From: Moraxellaceae bacterium | GTDB taxonomy: Bacteria > Pseudomonadota > Gammaproteobacteria > Pseudomonadales > Moraxellaceae | DNA length: 64,000 nucleotides | Assembly: GCA_004173455.1 (NCBI GenBank) | Contig: SECL01000006.1 | Location: forward strand, 51,829-115,828 | Reading direction: 5' to 3' | In this document: positions 45,886 to 55,461 of the stretch, piece by piece | Layout: each line of letters starts with the position of its first letter | Numbering within the stretch: position 1 is the first letter of the stretch | Notes under the pieces: model-generated | The model's input: the letters and a program-made list of their open reading frames with translations, nothing else | Database searches by the model: none | What the model was told of the DNA's origin: nothing | Position numbers and translations under genes: made by a program

Positions 45886-46950
45886 ATGGCTTTAATACGC
45901 AAACGTCGCCTCACTGAACAGCAGGAACGCCGCATGCAGGCGCAACAGGAACGCCGCCAGCATGATCTTGATGACAGCCAGCAAATTGAAGGGCTGGTTG
46001 TTGCGCATTATGGCCGCCAACTTGAAGTTCAGGCATTGTCGGTTCCCGAACAGCAAACACCGCCAGTGGTCAATGAGGGCGAACCTGAACCCTTCTGGCG
46101 TCCGGTGGTACAGGGTGAAATCTGGCGTTGTCATACCCGCACCAATCTGGAATTGCTGGTGACGGGCGACCGGGTACGCTGGCAGGCTGATAGCAATACG
46201 GGTCTTGGCGTGATTAATGCCATGCATCCGCGCACTTCCCTGCTAACCCGCCCAGATCGCTATCATAAGGTCAAACCGGTTGCAGCCAATGTTAGCCTGA
46301 TTGTAATTGTATTTGCCCCATTGCCTGTGCCCTCACCGCAATTGATTGACCGTTATCTGGTGGCATGTGAACAAGCCGATATCAAGCCCTTGCTGGTACT
46401 CAACAAGTCTGACCTGCTTGAACAAAATGATGGCTTATATCAGTTGCTTGATGAGTATCAGGCACTGGGCTATGAAACCATGCTGACCAGTATTGGCAAT
46501 TCTGGCAGCACTCAGGGACTAAATGACCTAAAAGCACGGCTAGCTGATCAAACCGTGGTATTTGTTGGCCAGTCCGGTGTAGGTAAAAGCTCCCTGATTA
46601 ATCTTCTGGCGCCAAATGCCTTGCAAAAAACCAATATTATTTCCGAAAATTCGGCGCTGGGCCAGCACACCACCACCACCACCAAGCTCATTGCCCTGCC
46701 TGAAGGCGGTGCCATGATTGATTCACCGGGTATTCGTGAATTTGGGGTATGGCATCTGGATGTTGATGCCATTCGGTCTGGTTTTGTTGAAATGCAGGAT
46801 TATTATGGCACCTGCAAGTTCCGCAATTGCATGCACCGGCAGGAACCCGGCTGTGCCTTGATCGCCGCCAGCCAGAATGGTGAAATTCTGGATCGTCGCC
46901 TCAAAAGTATGAACCGGCTCGAAGCTGAAGTCCGTGAGAAGGAAGGCTAA
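45886..46950 (+). CDS. rsgA: Small ribosomal subunit biogenesis GTPase RsgA
   Basis: A 354-aa circularly permuted GTPase that checks late 30S maturation. An N-terminal basic helix (MALIRKRRLTEQQERRMQAQ) and OB fold precede G4 (LVLNKSDLL), then G1 (GQSGVGKSSLIN) and G3 (DSPGIREF), in the permuted order typical of the family. The zinc knuckle CKFRNCMHRQEPGC is intact. I use the ATG at 45886, which fits the family start; upstream in-frame codons (from 45823) lack support. Divergent from orn. Confidence 0.96.
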   Translation: MALIRKRRLTEQQERRMQAQQERRQHDLDDSQQIEGLVVAHYGRQLEVQALSVPEQQTPPVVNEGEPEPFWRPVVQGEIWRCHTRTNLELLVTGDRVRWQADSNTGLGVINAMHPRTSLLTRPDRYHKVKPVAANVSLIVIVFAPLPVPSPQLIDRYLVACEQADIKPLLVLNKSDLLEQNDGLYQLLDEYQALGYETMLTSIGNSGSTQGLNDLKARLADQTVVFVGQSGVGKSSLINLLAPNALQKTNIISENSALGQHTTTTTKLIALPEGGAMIDSPGIREFGVWHLDVDAIRSGFVEMQDYYGTCKFRNCMHRQEPGCALIAASQNGEILDRRLKSMNRLEAEVREKEG

Positions 46951-47180
46951 AAGGCCTGATGCATCATGGCTGATCATTTTGGCTTGCCAAGCTTTATAAC
47001 TCCCAAGCCTGTATAACGCTCAAACCTTTATCCAAAGTCATGCTGTGTTTTTATAATGTGTTTTTACAGTTAAGCGCATTCATTGTTTGGGTCTAAAACA
47101 AAGCAATCATATAAAACCCTGCAAAAAAGCAGCAGTTTATCGGTATACTGTGTGCAATTTTAGATGTGATCAGGTGCACT

Positions 47181-47588
47181 GTGGAACGCTGGCTAGAGTT
47201 TATGCAAAATCATCCCTTCCTGTTTGGAATTCTGGGGGTGTTGATAGTTTTGTTTTTTATCCTTGAAAACCGTCGTAGCGGCCACAAGATATCTCCTCAG
47301 TCGCTTGGCGTTTTAATTCAGCGTGAAAATGCTTTATTAATTGACTTGCGTGATGCAAAGGACTTCAAGGCCGGCCACATTAGTGGAAGCCGTAATATTC
47401 CATTTAGCCAGCTTAAAAACCATGTTGAAGAGCTGCGGATGAGTGACCGTCCGATCGTGATGATTTGCAACATGGGTCAGGTGGCTGGCTCTGCTGTCCA
47501 AATGGTTACCAATGCCAAATGCTATCGTCTGGATGGCGGCATCAGTAACTGGAAAGCTCAGGGCTTACCGCTGGTTAAGGCACGCTAG
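47181..47588 (+). CDS. yibN: YibN-like membrane-anchored rhodanese domain protein
   Basis: A 135-aa protein: one N-terminal membrane anchor (HPFLFGILGVLIVLFFIL) and a cytosolic rhodanese domain (LLIDLRDAKDFKAGHISGSRNIP). The active-site loop reads ICNMGQVAG, with the cysteine present. A GTG at 47181 is the likely start (AGG seven bases upstream). It is the first gene of yibN-grxC-secB, the same order as in E. coli, so an envelope or secretion-linked sulfur role is plausible, but function is not known. Confidence 0.88.
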   Translation: MERWLEFMQNHPFLFGILGVLIVLFFILENRRSGHKISPQSLGVLIQRENALLIDLRDAKDFKAGHISGSRNIPFSQLKNHVEELRMSDRPIVMICNMGQVAGSAVQMVTNAKCYRLDGGISNWKAQGLPLVKAR

Positions 47589-47655
47589 TCGTTTTTGACA
47601 GACTGGTTGTTTTGACACAGATAGAAATCAAATAGAAATTGACTGGAGTACGATC

Positions 47656-47925
47656 ATGAGTGCAAATATTCTTATTTATACCACCACCGTTTGTCCGTAC
47701 TGTATCCGTGCCAAACAGTTACTACAACGCAAAGATATTGCGTATGAAGAAATTAACTTGAATCAGGTACCGAACGAGGTACGCGCTGAACTGATGGAAC
47801 GCACCAAGCACCGTACTGTCCCGCAAATTTTTATCAATGACCAGTTTATTGGGGGCTTTGACCAGCTGTATGCACTGGATAAACAGGGCAAGCTGGATGA
47901 ACTGGTTAACGCCAATAATGGCTAA
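47656..47925 (+). CDS. grxC: Glutaredoxin 3
   Basis: An 89-aa glutaredoxin. The active site CPYC is at residues 13-16 (TTVCPYCIRAK). TVPQIFINDQFIGGFDQLYAL carries the cis-Pro and GG-D glutathione-binding features. It reduces protein disulfides and glutathione adducts in the cytosol. TGGAG lies upstream of the ATG. Middle gene of yibN-grxC-secB. Confidence 0.96.
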   Translation: MSANILIYTTTVCPYCIRAKQLLQRKDIAYEEINLNQVPNEVRAELMERTKHRTVPQIFINDQFIGGFDQLYALDKQGKLDELVNANNG

Positions 47926-47983
47926 TCGGCTTAGACCGATTTTACTGCAACACCTTTAACAACACGATATTAGGGATATTTTT

Positions 47984-48448
47984 ATGAGTGAACCACAAGT
48001 TCAACCACAATTGGCACTCGAGCGTATTTACGCCAAGGATCTTTCATTTGAAGTACCTAGCGCCAAAGTTTTTACTAAAGAATGGCAACCTGAATTAAAT
48101 ATCAATCTGTCGTCCAGTGCCGAGCAAATTGATACCACCCATTATGAAGTGGTATTAAAGGTCACTGTGAGCGCAGAAAATCAGCAAGAAACCGCATTTA
48201 TTGCAGAAATCCAGCAAGCCGGTATTTTTCTGATGGAAAATATTGATCAGGAACAACTGCCACAATTGCTGGGTGCCTATTGCCCAAGCATTTTGTTCCC
48301 ATTTGCCCGTGAAGCCATCAATGACATCGTGACCAAAGGCAGCTTCCCGCAACTGTTACTGGCACCGATTAATTTTGATGCCGCCTTTGCTGAAAATCTG
48401 GCGCGTGCCCAGCAGGAACAACAGCAAGCCGCCACTGGCAATGCTTAA
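47984..48448 (+). CDS. secB: Protein-export chaperone SecB
   Basis: A 154-aa tetrameric chaperone that holds preproteins unfolded for SecA. Family features are [19 protein letters not shown], a beta-rich middle ([19 protein letters not shown]), [19 protein letters not shown] and the ending [15 protein letters not shown] with an acidic, Gln-rich tail. AGGGATATTT precedes the ATG. Last gene of its operon; a terminator follows. The many secreted proteins in this window are potential clients. Confidence 0.97.
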   Translation: MSEPQVQPQLALERIYAKDLSFEVPSAKVFTKEWQPELNINLSSSAEQIDTTHYEVVLKVTVSAENQQETAFIAEIQQAGIFLMENIDQEQLPQLLGAYCPSILFPFAREAINDIVTKGSFPQLLLAPINFDAAFAENLARAQQEQQQAATGNA

Positions 48449-48464
48449 GTTTTAGCACGTTATT

Positions 48465-48502
48465 AAAAGCCACAGTAGAACCATAATTTTGCTGTGGCTT
48501 TT
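48465..48502 (+). terminator. Terminator after secB
   Basis: AAAAGCCACAG pairs with CTGTGGCTTTT and T continues. Seventeen bases past the secB stop. Confidence 0.92.
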
Positions 48503-48562
48503 TTATAGCCAAAATAATAATAAAAATTTTAAAATAATTCTCTGCCGGTCTTAATGTATAAC

Positions 48563-49867
48563 TTACTCAGTGCCTGCCTGCGCCCTCGCAATACATTCCA
48601 CCAGTTGCCATGCAATTTGTGACTTGGATGCCTTGTCCAGATGCTGCTGCATAAGGTGATAATTTTCGGCAAAAAATACCGTCATTGCATTCTGGTCACT
48701 GCCAAAGCCAATATCTGAGCGAGATACATCATTCACTGCAATCATGTCCAGCTTTTTAGTCACCAGCTTATTGCTGGCATATTGTTCCATATGCTGGGTT
48801 TCTGCCGCAAAACCCACCATAAATGGACGCTTTTCCTGCTGCGCTACAGTGGCTACAATATCCGGATTTTTAACCAGTTGAATCGTTAATTGTTCACCCG
48901 ATTTCTTGATTTTATGCGAGGCCACTTCTGCTGCGCGATAATCAGCCACAGCCGCTGTAGCAATAAAAACATCACAGCCCTGATTCACCACTTTTAGGCA
49001 CACCGCCAAGAGCTCTTGCGCCGAACCAATATCAATGCGCTCAATACCTGACGGTGTTGGCAAACTAACTGGCCCGGCAATCAGGGTCACTCTGGCACCC
49101 GCATCCCGGCAGGCTTCGGCCAGTGCAAAACCCATTTTGCCGGTACTGTGATTGCTGACATAACGTACCGGATCAATGGCTTCACGCGTCGGGCCAGCGG
49201 TAATCACCACATGCTGTCCGGACAGTATGTCTAGCTTATTTTTTGTTGGATCCAATGTGTGGTCGTTTATTTGCTGAAAATAGTGTTCTACTTGTGCTGC
49301 CAGTGCCTCAGGTTCAGGCATACGACCTAGTCCCACGTCACCACAGGCTTGCTCGCCAGCATCAGGCTGAATCACCTGCATGCCATAATTAGCCAAGGTT
49401 TGCAGGTTACGCTGCGTGAGTGCATTGGCCCACATTTGCTGGTTCATGGCGGGTGCCAGCCAGACCGAGGCTTTGGTTGCCAATACCAGTGTCGTTAATA
49501 AATCATCTGACAACCCAGCCGCCAATCGCGCAACAGTATTGGCACTAGCTGGTGCAATTAAAACCAGATCAGCCCAGCGCGCCAGTTCGATATGCCCCAT
49601 GCCTGCCTCAGCCGCCGGATCAAGTAATGTGGTATGAACCGGATTGCCCGACAACGCCTGAAAGGTTAGCGGGGTAATAAACGCCTGCGCCCCTTGCGTC
49701 ATGACCACACGCACATCAAAGCCCACATCCTTTAACCGACGTACCAGCATGGCGCTTTTATAGGCCGCGATACCACCGCAAACGCCCAATAACACTCGCC
49801 CCGTAAGCTGGCCTGTAGGCTGATCCTGCGTGGGATTAATACTGTTTTGGCTTAATGTCGTGCTCAT
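48563..49867 (-). CDS. coaBC: Bifunctional phosphopantothenoylcysteine decarboxylase/synthase
   Basis: A 434-aa flavoprotein for two steps of coenzyme A synthesis. The CoaC part has VLLGVCGGIAAYKSAML, the PASANT motif (IAPASANTVAKLA-like, here IAPASANTVARLA) and PAMNQQMW. The CoaB part begins near 225 with HVVITAGPTREAIDPVRYV and SNHSTGKMGFALAEA, and has the Lys-rich synthetase motif KIKKSGEQLTI. AGGAAAACAGC precedes the ATG at 49867. Divergent from radC, as in many proteobacteria. Confidence 0.96.
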   Translation of the reverse strand: MSTTLSQNSINPTQDQPTGQLTGRVLLGVCGGIAAYKSAMLVRRLKDVGFDVRVVMTQGAQAFITPLTFQALSGNPVHTTLLDPAAEAGMGHIELARWADLVLIAPASANTVARLAAGLSDDLLTTLVLATKASVWLAPAMNQQMWANALTQRNLQTLANYGMQVIQPDAGEQACGDVGLGRMPEPEALAAQVEHYFQQINDHTLDPTKNKLDILSGQHVVITAGPTREAIDPVRYVSNHSTGKMGFALAEACRDAGARVTLIAGPVSLPTPSGIERIDIGSAQELLAVCLKVVNQGCDVFIATAAVADYRAAEVASHKIKKSGEQLTIQLVKNPDIVATVAQQEKRPFMVGFAAETQHMEQYASNKLVTKKLDMIAVNDVSRSDIGFGSDQNAMTVFFAENYHLMQQHLDKASKSQIAWQLVECIARAQAGTE

Positions 49868-50117
49868 GCTGTTTTCCTGTACCTGTGGTTTCGCACCTGC
49901 AACATGGCGCACACAATAGCATTAAAGCGTTTTTTACCCAAATAAAACCTTAGCACTGCATGGCATATTCATATTAAAATCCCGCCGCATTGTGCGCACT
50001 GCAATAACCCTAAGTCAGCGATTTTTATAAAGACAAGTCCATAAGATTTGATGCACATACGCATGAAAACAATCCAAATGACAGCAACCAAAACGAAAAC
50101 AACCAAATGGAACAACA

Positions 50118-50798
50118 ATGAGTATTAAATGCTGGCCTGCTTCTGAACGCCCACGTGAGCGACTCCTTAAACAAGGGGCAGCGGCCTTGTCGGATGCCGA
50201 GCTGTTGGCTATTTTTTTAAGAACCGGAAGCGCCAAGGCATCTGCCATTGAGATGGCTCGCAGCATGATTGGTGAGTTTGGCAGCCTGTTTGACCTGCTC
50301 AATGCCAGTCAGGAGCAACTTCTGGCCTGTCATGGCATGGGGGAAGCCAAGCTGGCACACCTGATGGCTTCACTGGAAATGGGTCGGCGTTATGTCAGTC
50401 ATCAACTGCAGCAGTCCCACCAGCTGGATGAACCTGCACTGGTCAAGCAGTATTTTTCGCAGCAACTGCGGCATGAACCGCGTGAAGTGTTTGCAGTCAT
50501 GTTTTTGGACAGCCAGTTGCGCCTGATCCAGTTTGAAAAAATCTTTTATGGCTCAATTACCCAGTGTAGCGTGCATATTCGGGAAATCATGCGACTGGCA
50601 CTCACCCATCGCGCGGTGAATTTGATCGTGGCACATAATCATCCCGACGCCCCAGCGCAACCATCTTCTGCGGATCAGCAATTGACACAACAATTGGCAC
50701 AAGCCTGTCAGTTACTAGACGTTAAACTGGTCGATCATATTATTGTAGGGGAGGATACCGTGTTATCTTTTGCAGAACAGGGCTATATGCCGCACTAG
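50118..50798 (+). CDS. radC: RadC family JAB/MPN+ domain protein
   Basis: A 226-aa protein. An N-terminal helix-hairpin-helix-like domain (ELLAIFLRTGSA, GMGEAKLAHL) is followed by the JAB metalloprotease-like fold with VAHNHPDAPAQPSSADQQL carrying HxH and the metal Asp. EREVFAV-type entry (here REVFAVMFLD) is typical. The protein was named for DNA repair in E. coli but its biochemical role remains unclear. Divergent from coaBC; convergent with the PHP phosphoesterase gene. Confidence 0.94.
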   Translation: MSIKCWPASERPRERLLKQGAAALSDAELLAIFLRTGSAKASAIEMARSMIGEFGSLFDLLNASQEQLLACHGMGEAKLAHLMASLEMGRRYVSHQLQQSHQLDEPALVKQYFSQQLRHEPREVFAVMFLDSQLRLIQFEKIFYGSITQCSVHIREIMRLALTHRAVNLIVAHNHPDAPAQPSSADQQLTQQLAQACQLLDVKLVDHIIVGEDTVLSFAEQGYMPH

Positions 50799-50821
50799 TT
50801 TTTTTAAAAGCAATGCTGTGT

Positions 50822-51670
50822 TTAAAACTGCTCCCAGACTCCGCGTTGGTTGGGTTTAACCGCAGGCACCTGCCCCAATTTCAGCCATGGCATATTATTG
50901 CCATGAAAATCACTGGCAACCGATACCGCCAGATCATGCTGGGCAATCAGGTAATCCATCATCGCGCGAGTGGCTGGCGGTTCATTGCTTGAGGGCAATT
51001 CGATAGCATGTCCGCCCAGACTTTTAAATAAACCCGCCAGATAACGTACATGGGTAGCTGATAATCCATAACGGGTCGGATGCGCCAGCACAGCCTGTCC
51101 GCCACTGGCGTTAATCACGTCAAGCACTTGTTTTAGGTCTGCCCAGGCCAGCGCAACAAATGCACTTTTACCTTCTTTTAAATAATGATCAAAAGCTTGC
51201 TGTTGCCGCGCCACAATGCCTTTTTGCACCAGCCAACTGGCAATATGCGAACGAGTCACGCCTTCTGCTCGGCCATCAGCCAAGGCCAGCACTTCCGGCC
51301 ATGGATTAGTCTTAATTACTTTTTCTAACTTTTGACAAATCTGTACGGCACGTTGGGCACGAATCTGCTGCTGTGCGGCCAGTAATTCCTGTAATGGCGC
51401 CAGATTTTTTGGCGCAAGTGCCACAATATGTACGCCAAACGGATTTTTTTTATTGGGCTTATGCCATTGGCTGGAAATTTCTACCCCTTCCACCAGCGTA
51501 ATGTGATGTTCACTGGCAGCGTGCCGTGCTTCAGGCAAGCCATCCAGCGTGTCATGGTCTGTGAGTGCCAGCATGTCCACACGGCTGCAACTGGCATGCT
51601 CAATCAGGGCAGCCGGTGACAAAGTTCCATCAGAAAAATGGCTATGGGTATGTAAATCCATGCGTTGCAT
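50822..51670 (-). CDS. rnm: PHP-domain 5'-3' exoribonuclease (RNase AM/YciV)
   Basis: A 282-aa PHP-fold phosphoesterase. Metal-ligand motifs are DLHTHSHFSDG at residues 5-15, LTDHDTLDG near 37, the Glu in VEGVEISS, AHPTRYG near 198, and SDFHGNNMPW near 258. E. coli Rnm (YciV) trims 5' ends of 5S, 16S and 23S rRNA and acts on 3',5'-bisphosphate nucleotides. The gene is divergent from yciB by 47 bases, matching the yci neighbourhood of enterics. Confidence 0.9.
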   Translation of the reverse strand: MQRMDLHTHSHFSDGTLSPAALIEHASCSRVDMLALTDHDTLDGLPEARHAASEHHITLVEGVEISSQWHKPNKKNPFGVHIVALAPKNLAPLQELLAAQQQIRAQRAVQICQKLEKVIKTNPWPEVLALADGRAEGVTRSHIASWLVQKGIVARQQQAFDHYLKEGKSAFVALAWADLKQVLDVINASGGQAVLAHPTRYGLSATHVRYLAGLFKSLGGHAIELPSSNEPPATRAMMDYLIAQHDLAVSVASDFHGNNMPWLKLGQVPAVKPNQRGVWEQF

Positions 51671-51717
51671 ATTCTATACTTTCGGCACTTTAATCTTGAC
51701 TTGGCTGCCACTGTAGC

Positions 51718-52335
51718 ATGAAAGCCCTATTGGACTATATTCCATTAATTATATTCTTTTACTTCTACAAAACCACCGATCCGGCGGATCGTACCCATCC
51801 ATTGTTACAGCTTGTTGGTAGTAAAGGTGCGCCTGATAACAACAACATTCTGGTCGCTACCTGTGCCTTGTTGATCTCAACACTGGTGGTATATGGTGCG
51901 TTGCTGGTGTTCCAGAAATTCCGGCTGGAAAAGTCGCAGTGGTTTGTGCTGGGCATGACGGTGGTGTTTGGCGGCATTACCCTGATGCTCAGTGATGATT
52001 TTTATATTCGCCTTAAAGCGGTCATCATCAATGTGGCTTTTGGTTTTGGGTTTTTGCTCAGTCCTATGCTGATGAAAGATCGCAAGCCCCTGATCCAGCG
52101 TATGTTTAGTCCGATATTTGAGCTCAATGAGCGCAATTGGAGTCGATTGAATCTGGCTTGGGGACTATTTTTCTTTTTTATGGCTTCACTGCACATTTTC
52201 TTTGCTTTTATCTTTTTTAATGGCAAATACTGGGGCGAATTTACGGCATTCGGCGATATAATTGTGATGATTAGCTTCGTGATTGGCCAAATGGTCATCC
52301 TGAGAAAGCACATCAAGATTTCGACTCCTGATTAG
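51718..52335 (+). CDS. yciB: Inner-membrane septation protein A family (YciB/IspZ)
   Basis: A 205-aa membrane protein with about five to six spans. Family signatures are KALLDYIPLIIFFYFYK at the start, the GGITLMLSDDFYIRLKAVI block and RNWSRLNLAWGLFFFFMA. YciB proteins affect septation and envelope integrity with DcrB in E. coli. It is upstream of yciI with a 27-base gap, in one transcript that probably continues to the coiled-coil protein and mnmC. Confidence 0.94.
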   Translation: MKALLDYIPLIIFFYFYKTTDPADRTHPLLQLVGSKGAPDNNNILVATCALLISTLVVYGALLVFQKFRLEKSQWFVLGMTVVFGGITLMLSDDFYIRLKAVIINVAFGFGFLLSPMLMKDRKPLIQRMFSPIFELNERNWSRLNLAWGLFFFFMASLHIFFAFIFFNGKYWGEFTAFGDIIVMISFVIGQMVILRKHIKISTPD

Positions 52336-52362
52336 TCCACAGTTTAAATACCGAGAACCCGC

Positions 52363-52659
52363 ATGCCGTTATTTGCCATTACCTGTACTGATGCCCCGGA
52401 TTCATTGGCCAAGCGCCTTGAGGTTCGCCCGCGTCATTTAGAACGTCTTAAAGCCCTTAATGAACAAGGCCGGGTGATTCTGGCAGGCCCCTGTCCCAAA
52501 AATGCACAAGATACCGCACAGGGCTTTTATGGCAGTTTGCTGGTGCTGGATTTTGCCGACCGCGCCAGTCTGGATGCATGGCTGGCTGAAGAACCGTATT
52601 TGCTCGAAGGGGTGTATAGCCACATTGACGTCAAGCCATTCATCAAGGCCTTGCCATAA
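52363..52659 (+). CDS. yciI: YciI family protein
   Basis: A 98-aa dimeric alpha/beta ferredoxin-fold protein. Recognisable points are MPLFAITCTDAPDSLAKR, RPRHLERLKALNEQGRVILAGP, GSLLVLDFADRASLDAWL and the His-Asp pair typical of the YCII fold. Some relatives have dehydrochlorinase or muconolactone-isomerase-like activity, but YciI's role is unknown. Its stop overlaps the next start (TAATG), so the downstream protein is translationally coupled. Confidence 0.93.
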   Translation: MPLFAITCTDAPDSLAKRLEVRPRHLERLKALNEQGRVILAGPCPKNAQDTAQGFYGSLLVLDFADRASLDAWLAEEPYLLEGVYSHIDVKPFIKALP

Positions 52660-53015
52660 TGCCGCAACGCCCGACTTGTGTGGTGCTCATAGGCTGGATG
52701 CTGTTATTGAGCCTATCCCCGCTGGCCAATGCTGTACCTGCTTCCACCGGAATTGTCATTAATCAGCAGTTGCACCAGCAAATCCAGCAAAATACCGCAC
52801 GGCTGGCGCAACTTGAACAGGCCAATCAAAATGCACTGGCGCGCAATCAGGAATTGCAACTGATGAATGACAACCTCAGTGTTCAGGTGCAGGTATTACA
52901 GAGCGAACGCAGTGCGCAGATGTTTTTGTATGGTGCGGTAACGCTGGCAGTCGGTGCTTTTATTGGCTTTCTACTGGCCAATTATATTTTAAGTAAGCGC
53001 ACCCGCCGCTGGTAA
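52659..53015 (+). CDS. Signal peptide-coiled coil-membrane anchor protein, 118 aa
   Basis: A signal peptide (VVLIGWMLLLSLSPLANA) is followed by a predicted coiled coil of about 60 residues (QQLHQQIQQNTARLAQLEQ to LQVQVLQSERSA) and a C-terminal membrane segment (FLYGAVTLAVGAFIGFLLANYIL) with a basic tail KRTRRW. This is the tail architecture of the TIGR04211/YgiM SH3-domain proteins but with no SH3 domain. It would sit in the periplasm anchored by its C-terminus. Coupled to yciI by a one-base overlap and 24 bases before mnmC. Confidence 0.8.
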   Translation: MPQRPTCVVLIGWMLLLSLSPLANAVPASTGIVINQQLHQQIQQNTARLAQLEQANQNALARNQELQLMNDNLSVQVQVLQSERSAQMFLYGAVTLAVGAFIGFLLANYILSKRTRRW

Positions 53016-53039
53016 GCCCATTTTCAGGACTCAATAAGT

Positions 53040-54947
53040 GTGTCTTCTTTAACGACTGCAATCCAGCAGGCCGAGCTTGACTGGATGATACAAGATGGCG
53101 TTGAAATTCCGGTATCGCGTCAGTTTGGCGATGTGTATTTTTCCAAAGCCAATGGTCTGGCTGAAACCCGTCATGTGTTTCTGCAAGGCAATGAATTACC
53201 CGCGCGACTGGCACAGCTTCAATCACATCAGTATTTTTGTGTGGGCGAAACCGGTTTTGGCACAGGACTCAACATTCTGGCCTTGTGGCAACTGTGGCAG
53301 CAATGCCGTCCGGATAACCACAGCCGCCTGCATGTCATTACAGTAGAAAAATTCCCACTATCGCGTGATGGCCTACAACGTGCCTTGGCCGCATGGCCTG
53401 AGCTTACCGAATTATCTCGCCAACTCATTGACCAGTATCCGCCTGCCCTGCCCGGTTGTCACCGGCTGGTGTTTGCCAATGAACGCTTTTCCGTTGACCT
53501 GTGGCTGGGTGACGCGGCGGATTGCTTACCGCTAATTCAAACTAGCCATCCGGTGGATGCGTGGTTTATGGATGGCTTTGCACCCAAATGCAACCCAGAG
53601 CTTTGGCAGGACAATATCCTCAAACACCTTATCCGACTTTCCGCGCCCGGCACCACCTTTGCATCATTTAGTGTGGCAGGCGTGGTCAAACAAGGCTTAC
53701 GGCAGTTTGGCATTAAAGTTACTCGACCAGCCGGTTTTGGCCATAAACGTGAAATGCTGAAAGCATGGTGGCTAACCCCTACAACAAATGATGTCCTTAT
53801 AACCGTTGCGCCAACAAAAAATTTGCCTAAAATTGCCATTATTGGTGCAGGTATTGCGGGTTTGTCCATGGCACATGCTTTGGCCACGCGAGGTTATGCG
53901 TGTGACTTATACGATCAAACCGCGCCACTGGCTGGAGCATCGGGTAATCCGCGTGCATTGCTTGCGCCCAAACTCGTGCCGCTTGCCAAATTTGCTAGCA
54001 ACTTAATGAATCTGGGCGGTTTGTTCAGTCTGCGCTACTGGCAGCAATTTAAGGGCGTGGTCGAAAAAACAGGTATTGTGCATGTGCTGGACAAGCGGGT
54101 CGAACAGGAACTGGAGAAAGCCAGCGCCTACCCGCACGACATCCTTACAGGATTAGGCGCAGTACAAACCAGCACGCAAATCTCGCAACCGGTTTCTTGT
54201 TCCAGTCTCTGGTTTAAACAGGCGGGACTGATTAATCCGCATGCACTCGCGCAGGTAATTTTGCAAAATCCAGCAATTTATCAACATCAAGCGGCCATTT
54301 CCCATATCCAAGCCCTAGACCTAGCTACTCAAAATGCATCATGGCAGCTCTTGAATAGCCAGCAAGAAACTTTAGGCATGTATGATCATGTGGTGATCTG
54401 TACGGCATTAAATAGTCCGCTACTGTGCCAGCGTTTACCTGCCCTAAAACCAATCCGTGGGCAGGTGTCGTGGTTTACGCAGGCTGGCGACGCGCCACCA
54501 CTACCTATTCCTGTCACATACGGCGGCTACATGGCACAGCTTCACCCGCCCGCATCGCATGAATCTACCATATTGCTCGGCGCCTCATTTATCCGGCAGG
54601 ATGACCAAACTGATGTTCGGCTGGCTGATCACCAGCACAATCTGGACTTAATCAAGGCTATTGCGCCGACACTGGCTCATCAGTTTCCAGCAATTAGCCA
54701 ATGGCAAGGACGTGCCGCCATTCGTGCCCAGTCCCCAGATTATTTGCCACTGGCTGGCCAGATTGCGGGCCGCCATGGATTGTGGACGCTTAGCGGTTTA
54801 GGTTCAAAAGGTTTTAGCTTTGCACCGCTGTGTGCCGAACTAATTTGTGCCCAATTGCTGGGTGAAGTCTGGCCTGTTCCACAACCTGTGATAGATAGTA
54901 TAAAACCGGGACGATTTTTAGAAAACTCTAAAGCTCATCACTTATAG
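53040..54947 (+). CDS. mnmC: Bifunctional tRNA modification enzyme MnmC
   Basis: A 635-aa fusion that completes the mnm5s2U34 modification of tRNAs. The N-terminal methyltransferase has FCVGETGFGTGLNIL near 67-80 and AWFMDGFAPKCNPELW. The C-terminal FAD oxidoreductase domain starts near 265 with IIGAGIAGLSMAHAL and includes GNPRALLAPKLVPL and LSGLGSKGFSFAPLCAEL. Start is a GTG at 53040 with AGGA upstream. Both halves look intact and length is in the family range. Confidence 0.95.
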   Translation: MSSLTTAIQQAELDWMIQDGVEIPVSRQFGDVYFSKANGLAETRHVFLQGNELPARLAQLQSHQYFCVGETGFGTGLNILALWQLWQQCRPDNHSRLHVITVEKFPLSRDGLQRALAAWPELTELSRQLIDQYPPALPGCHRLVFANERFSVDLWLGDAADCLPLIQTSHPVDAWFMDGFAPKCNPELWQDNILKHLIRLSAPGTTFASFSVAGVVKQGLRQFGIKVTRPAGFGHKREMLKAWWLTPTTNDVLITVAPTKNLPKIAIIGAGIAGLSMAHALATRGYACDLYDQTAPLAGASGNPRALLAPKLVPLAKFASNLMNLGGLFSLRYWQQFKGVVEKTGIVHVLDKRVEQELEKASAYPHDILTGLGAVQTSTQISQPVSCSSLWFKQAGLINPHALAQVILQNPAIYQHQAAISHIQALDLATQNASWQLLNSQQETLGMYDHVVICTALNSPLLCQRLPALKPIRGQVSWFTQAGDAPPLPIPVTYGGYMAQLHPPASHESTILLGASFIRQDDQTDVRLADHQHNLDLIKAIAPTLAHQFPAISQWQGRAAIRAQSPDYLPLAGQIAGRHGLWTLSGLGSKGFSFAPLCAELICAQLLGEVWPVPQPVIDSIKPGRFLENSKAHHL

Positions 54948-54987
54948 TTAACCTTATTATTAAACAAATTTTATAAATAATAAAAAT

Positions 54988-55461
54988 CTATTCAACCAAA
55001 GGAAAGCAGGCGGCATTTAGCACACAGATTGTGGGAACCAATTCATCTATATTTAACCACTTTTCAGTAGTTAGATTTTGCTGCTCTATACAAGCACTAT
55101 TATAATTTTTCATCGTACACACCTTTTCTTCTATTTGACCCTTAATCAAATCGCCTTTTTTCTCTAAAACAATTCCAGAGATATCACATCCATAATCAGT
55201 ACAGAATTTAGCTCCTAATGCGATTTTATTTCTAAAGTTTAATATCTCTTTTTGCATAGCTAATTTTCTTTGTCTTAAGCTTTCATTATCTTTAAAATTT
55301 TTGCGTGCTTCAGGACGAAAAGCAGTTATATAAGCAATCTGTATTTGTTGCTGATACTCTTTTAAATTTGCTTCACTTAAATCAGCTGAAACATCCTGAC
55401 TATAAGCAGTCTGAAAAATAAATACAGTTACAACAGCAATAATGATTTGATGAAATTTCAT
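54988..55461 (-). CDS. Secreted hypothetical protein, 157 aa
   Basis: Last gene of the AT-rich four-gene operon. A signal peptide (HQIIIAVVTVFIFQTAYS) is followed by a helical region (SEANLKEYQQQIQIAYITAF, RQRKLAMQKEILNFRNKI) and a cysteine-containing C-terminal half (FCTDYGCDI, CTMKNYNSACI, ICVLNAACFP) with six Cys that could make three disulfides in the periplasm. No domain recognised. Its start overlaps the stop of the upstream lipoprotein gene by four bases (ATGA). Confidence 0.75.
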   Translation of the reverse strand: MKFHQIIIAVVTVFIFQTAYSQDVSADLSEANLKEYQQQIQIAYITAFRPEARKNFKDNESLRQRKLAMQKEILNFRNKIALGAKFCTDYGCDISGIVLEKKGDLIKGQIEEKVCTMKNYNSACIEQQNLTTEKWLNIDELVPTICVLNAACFPLVE

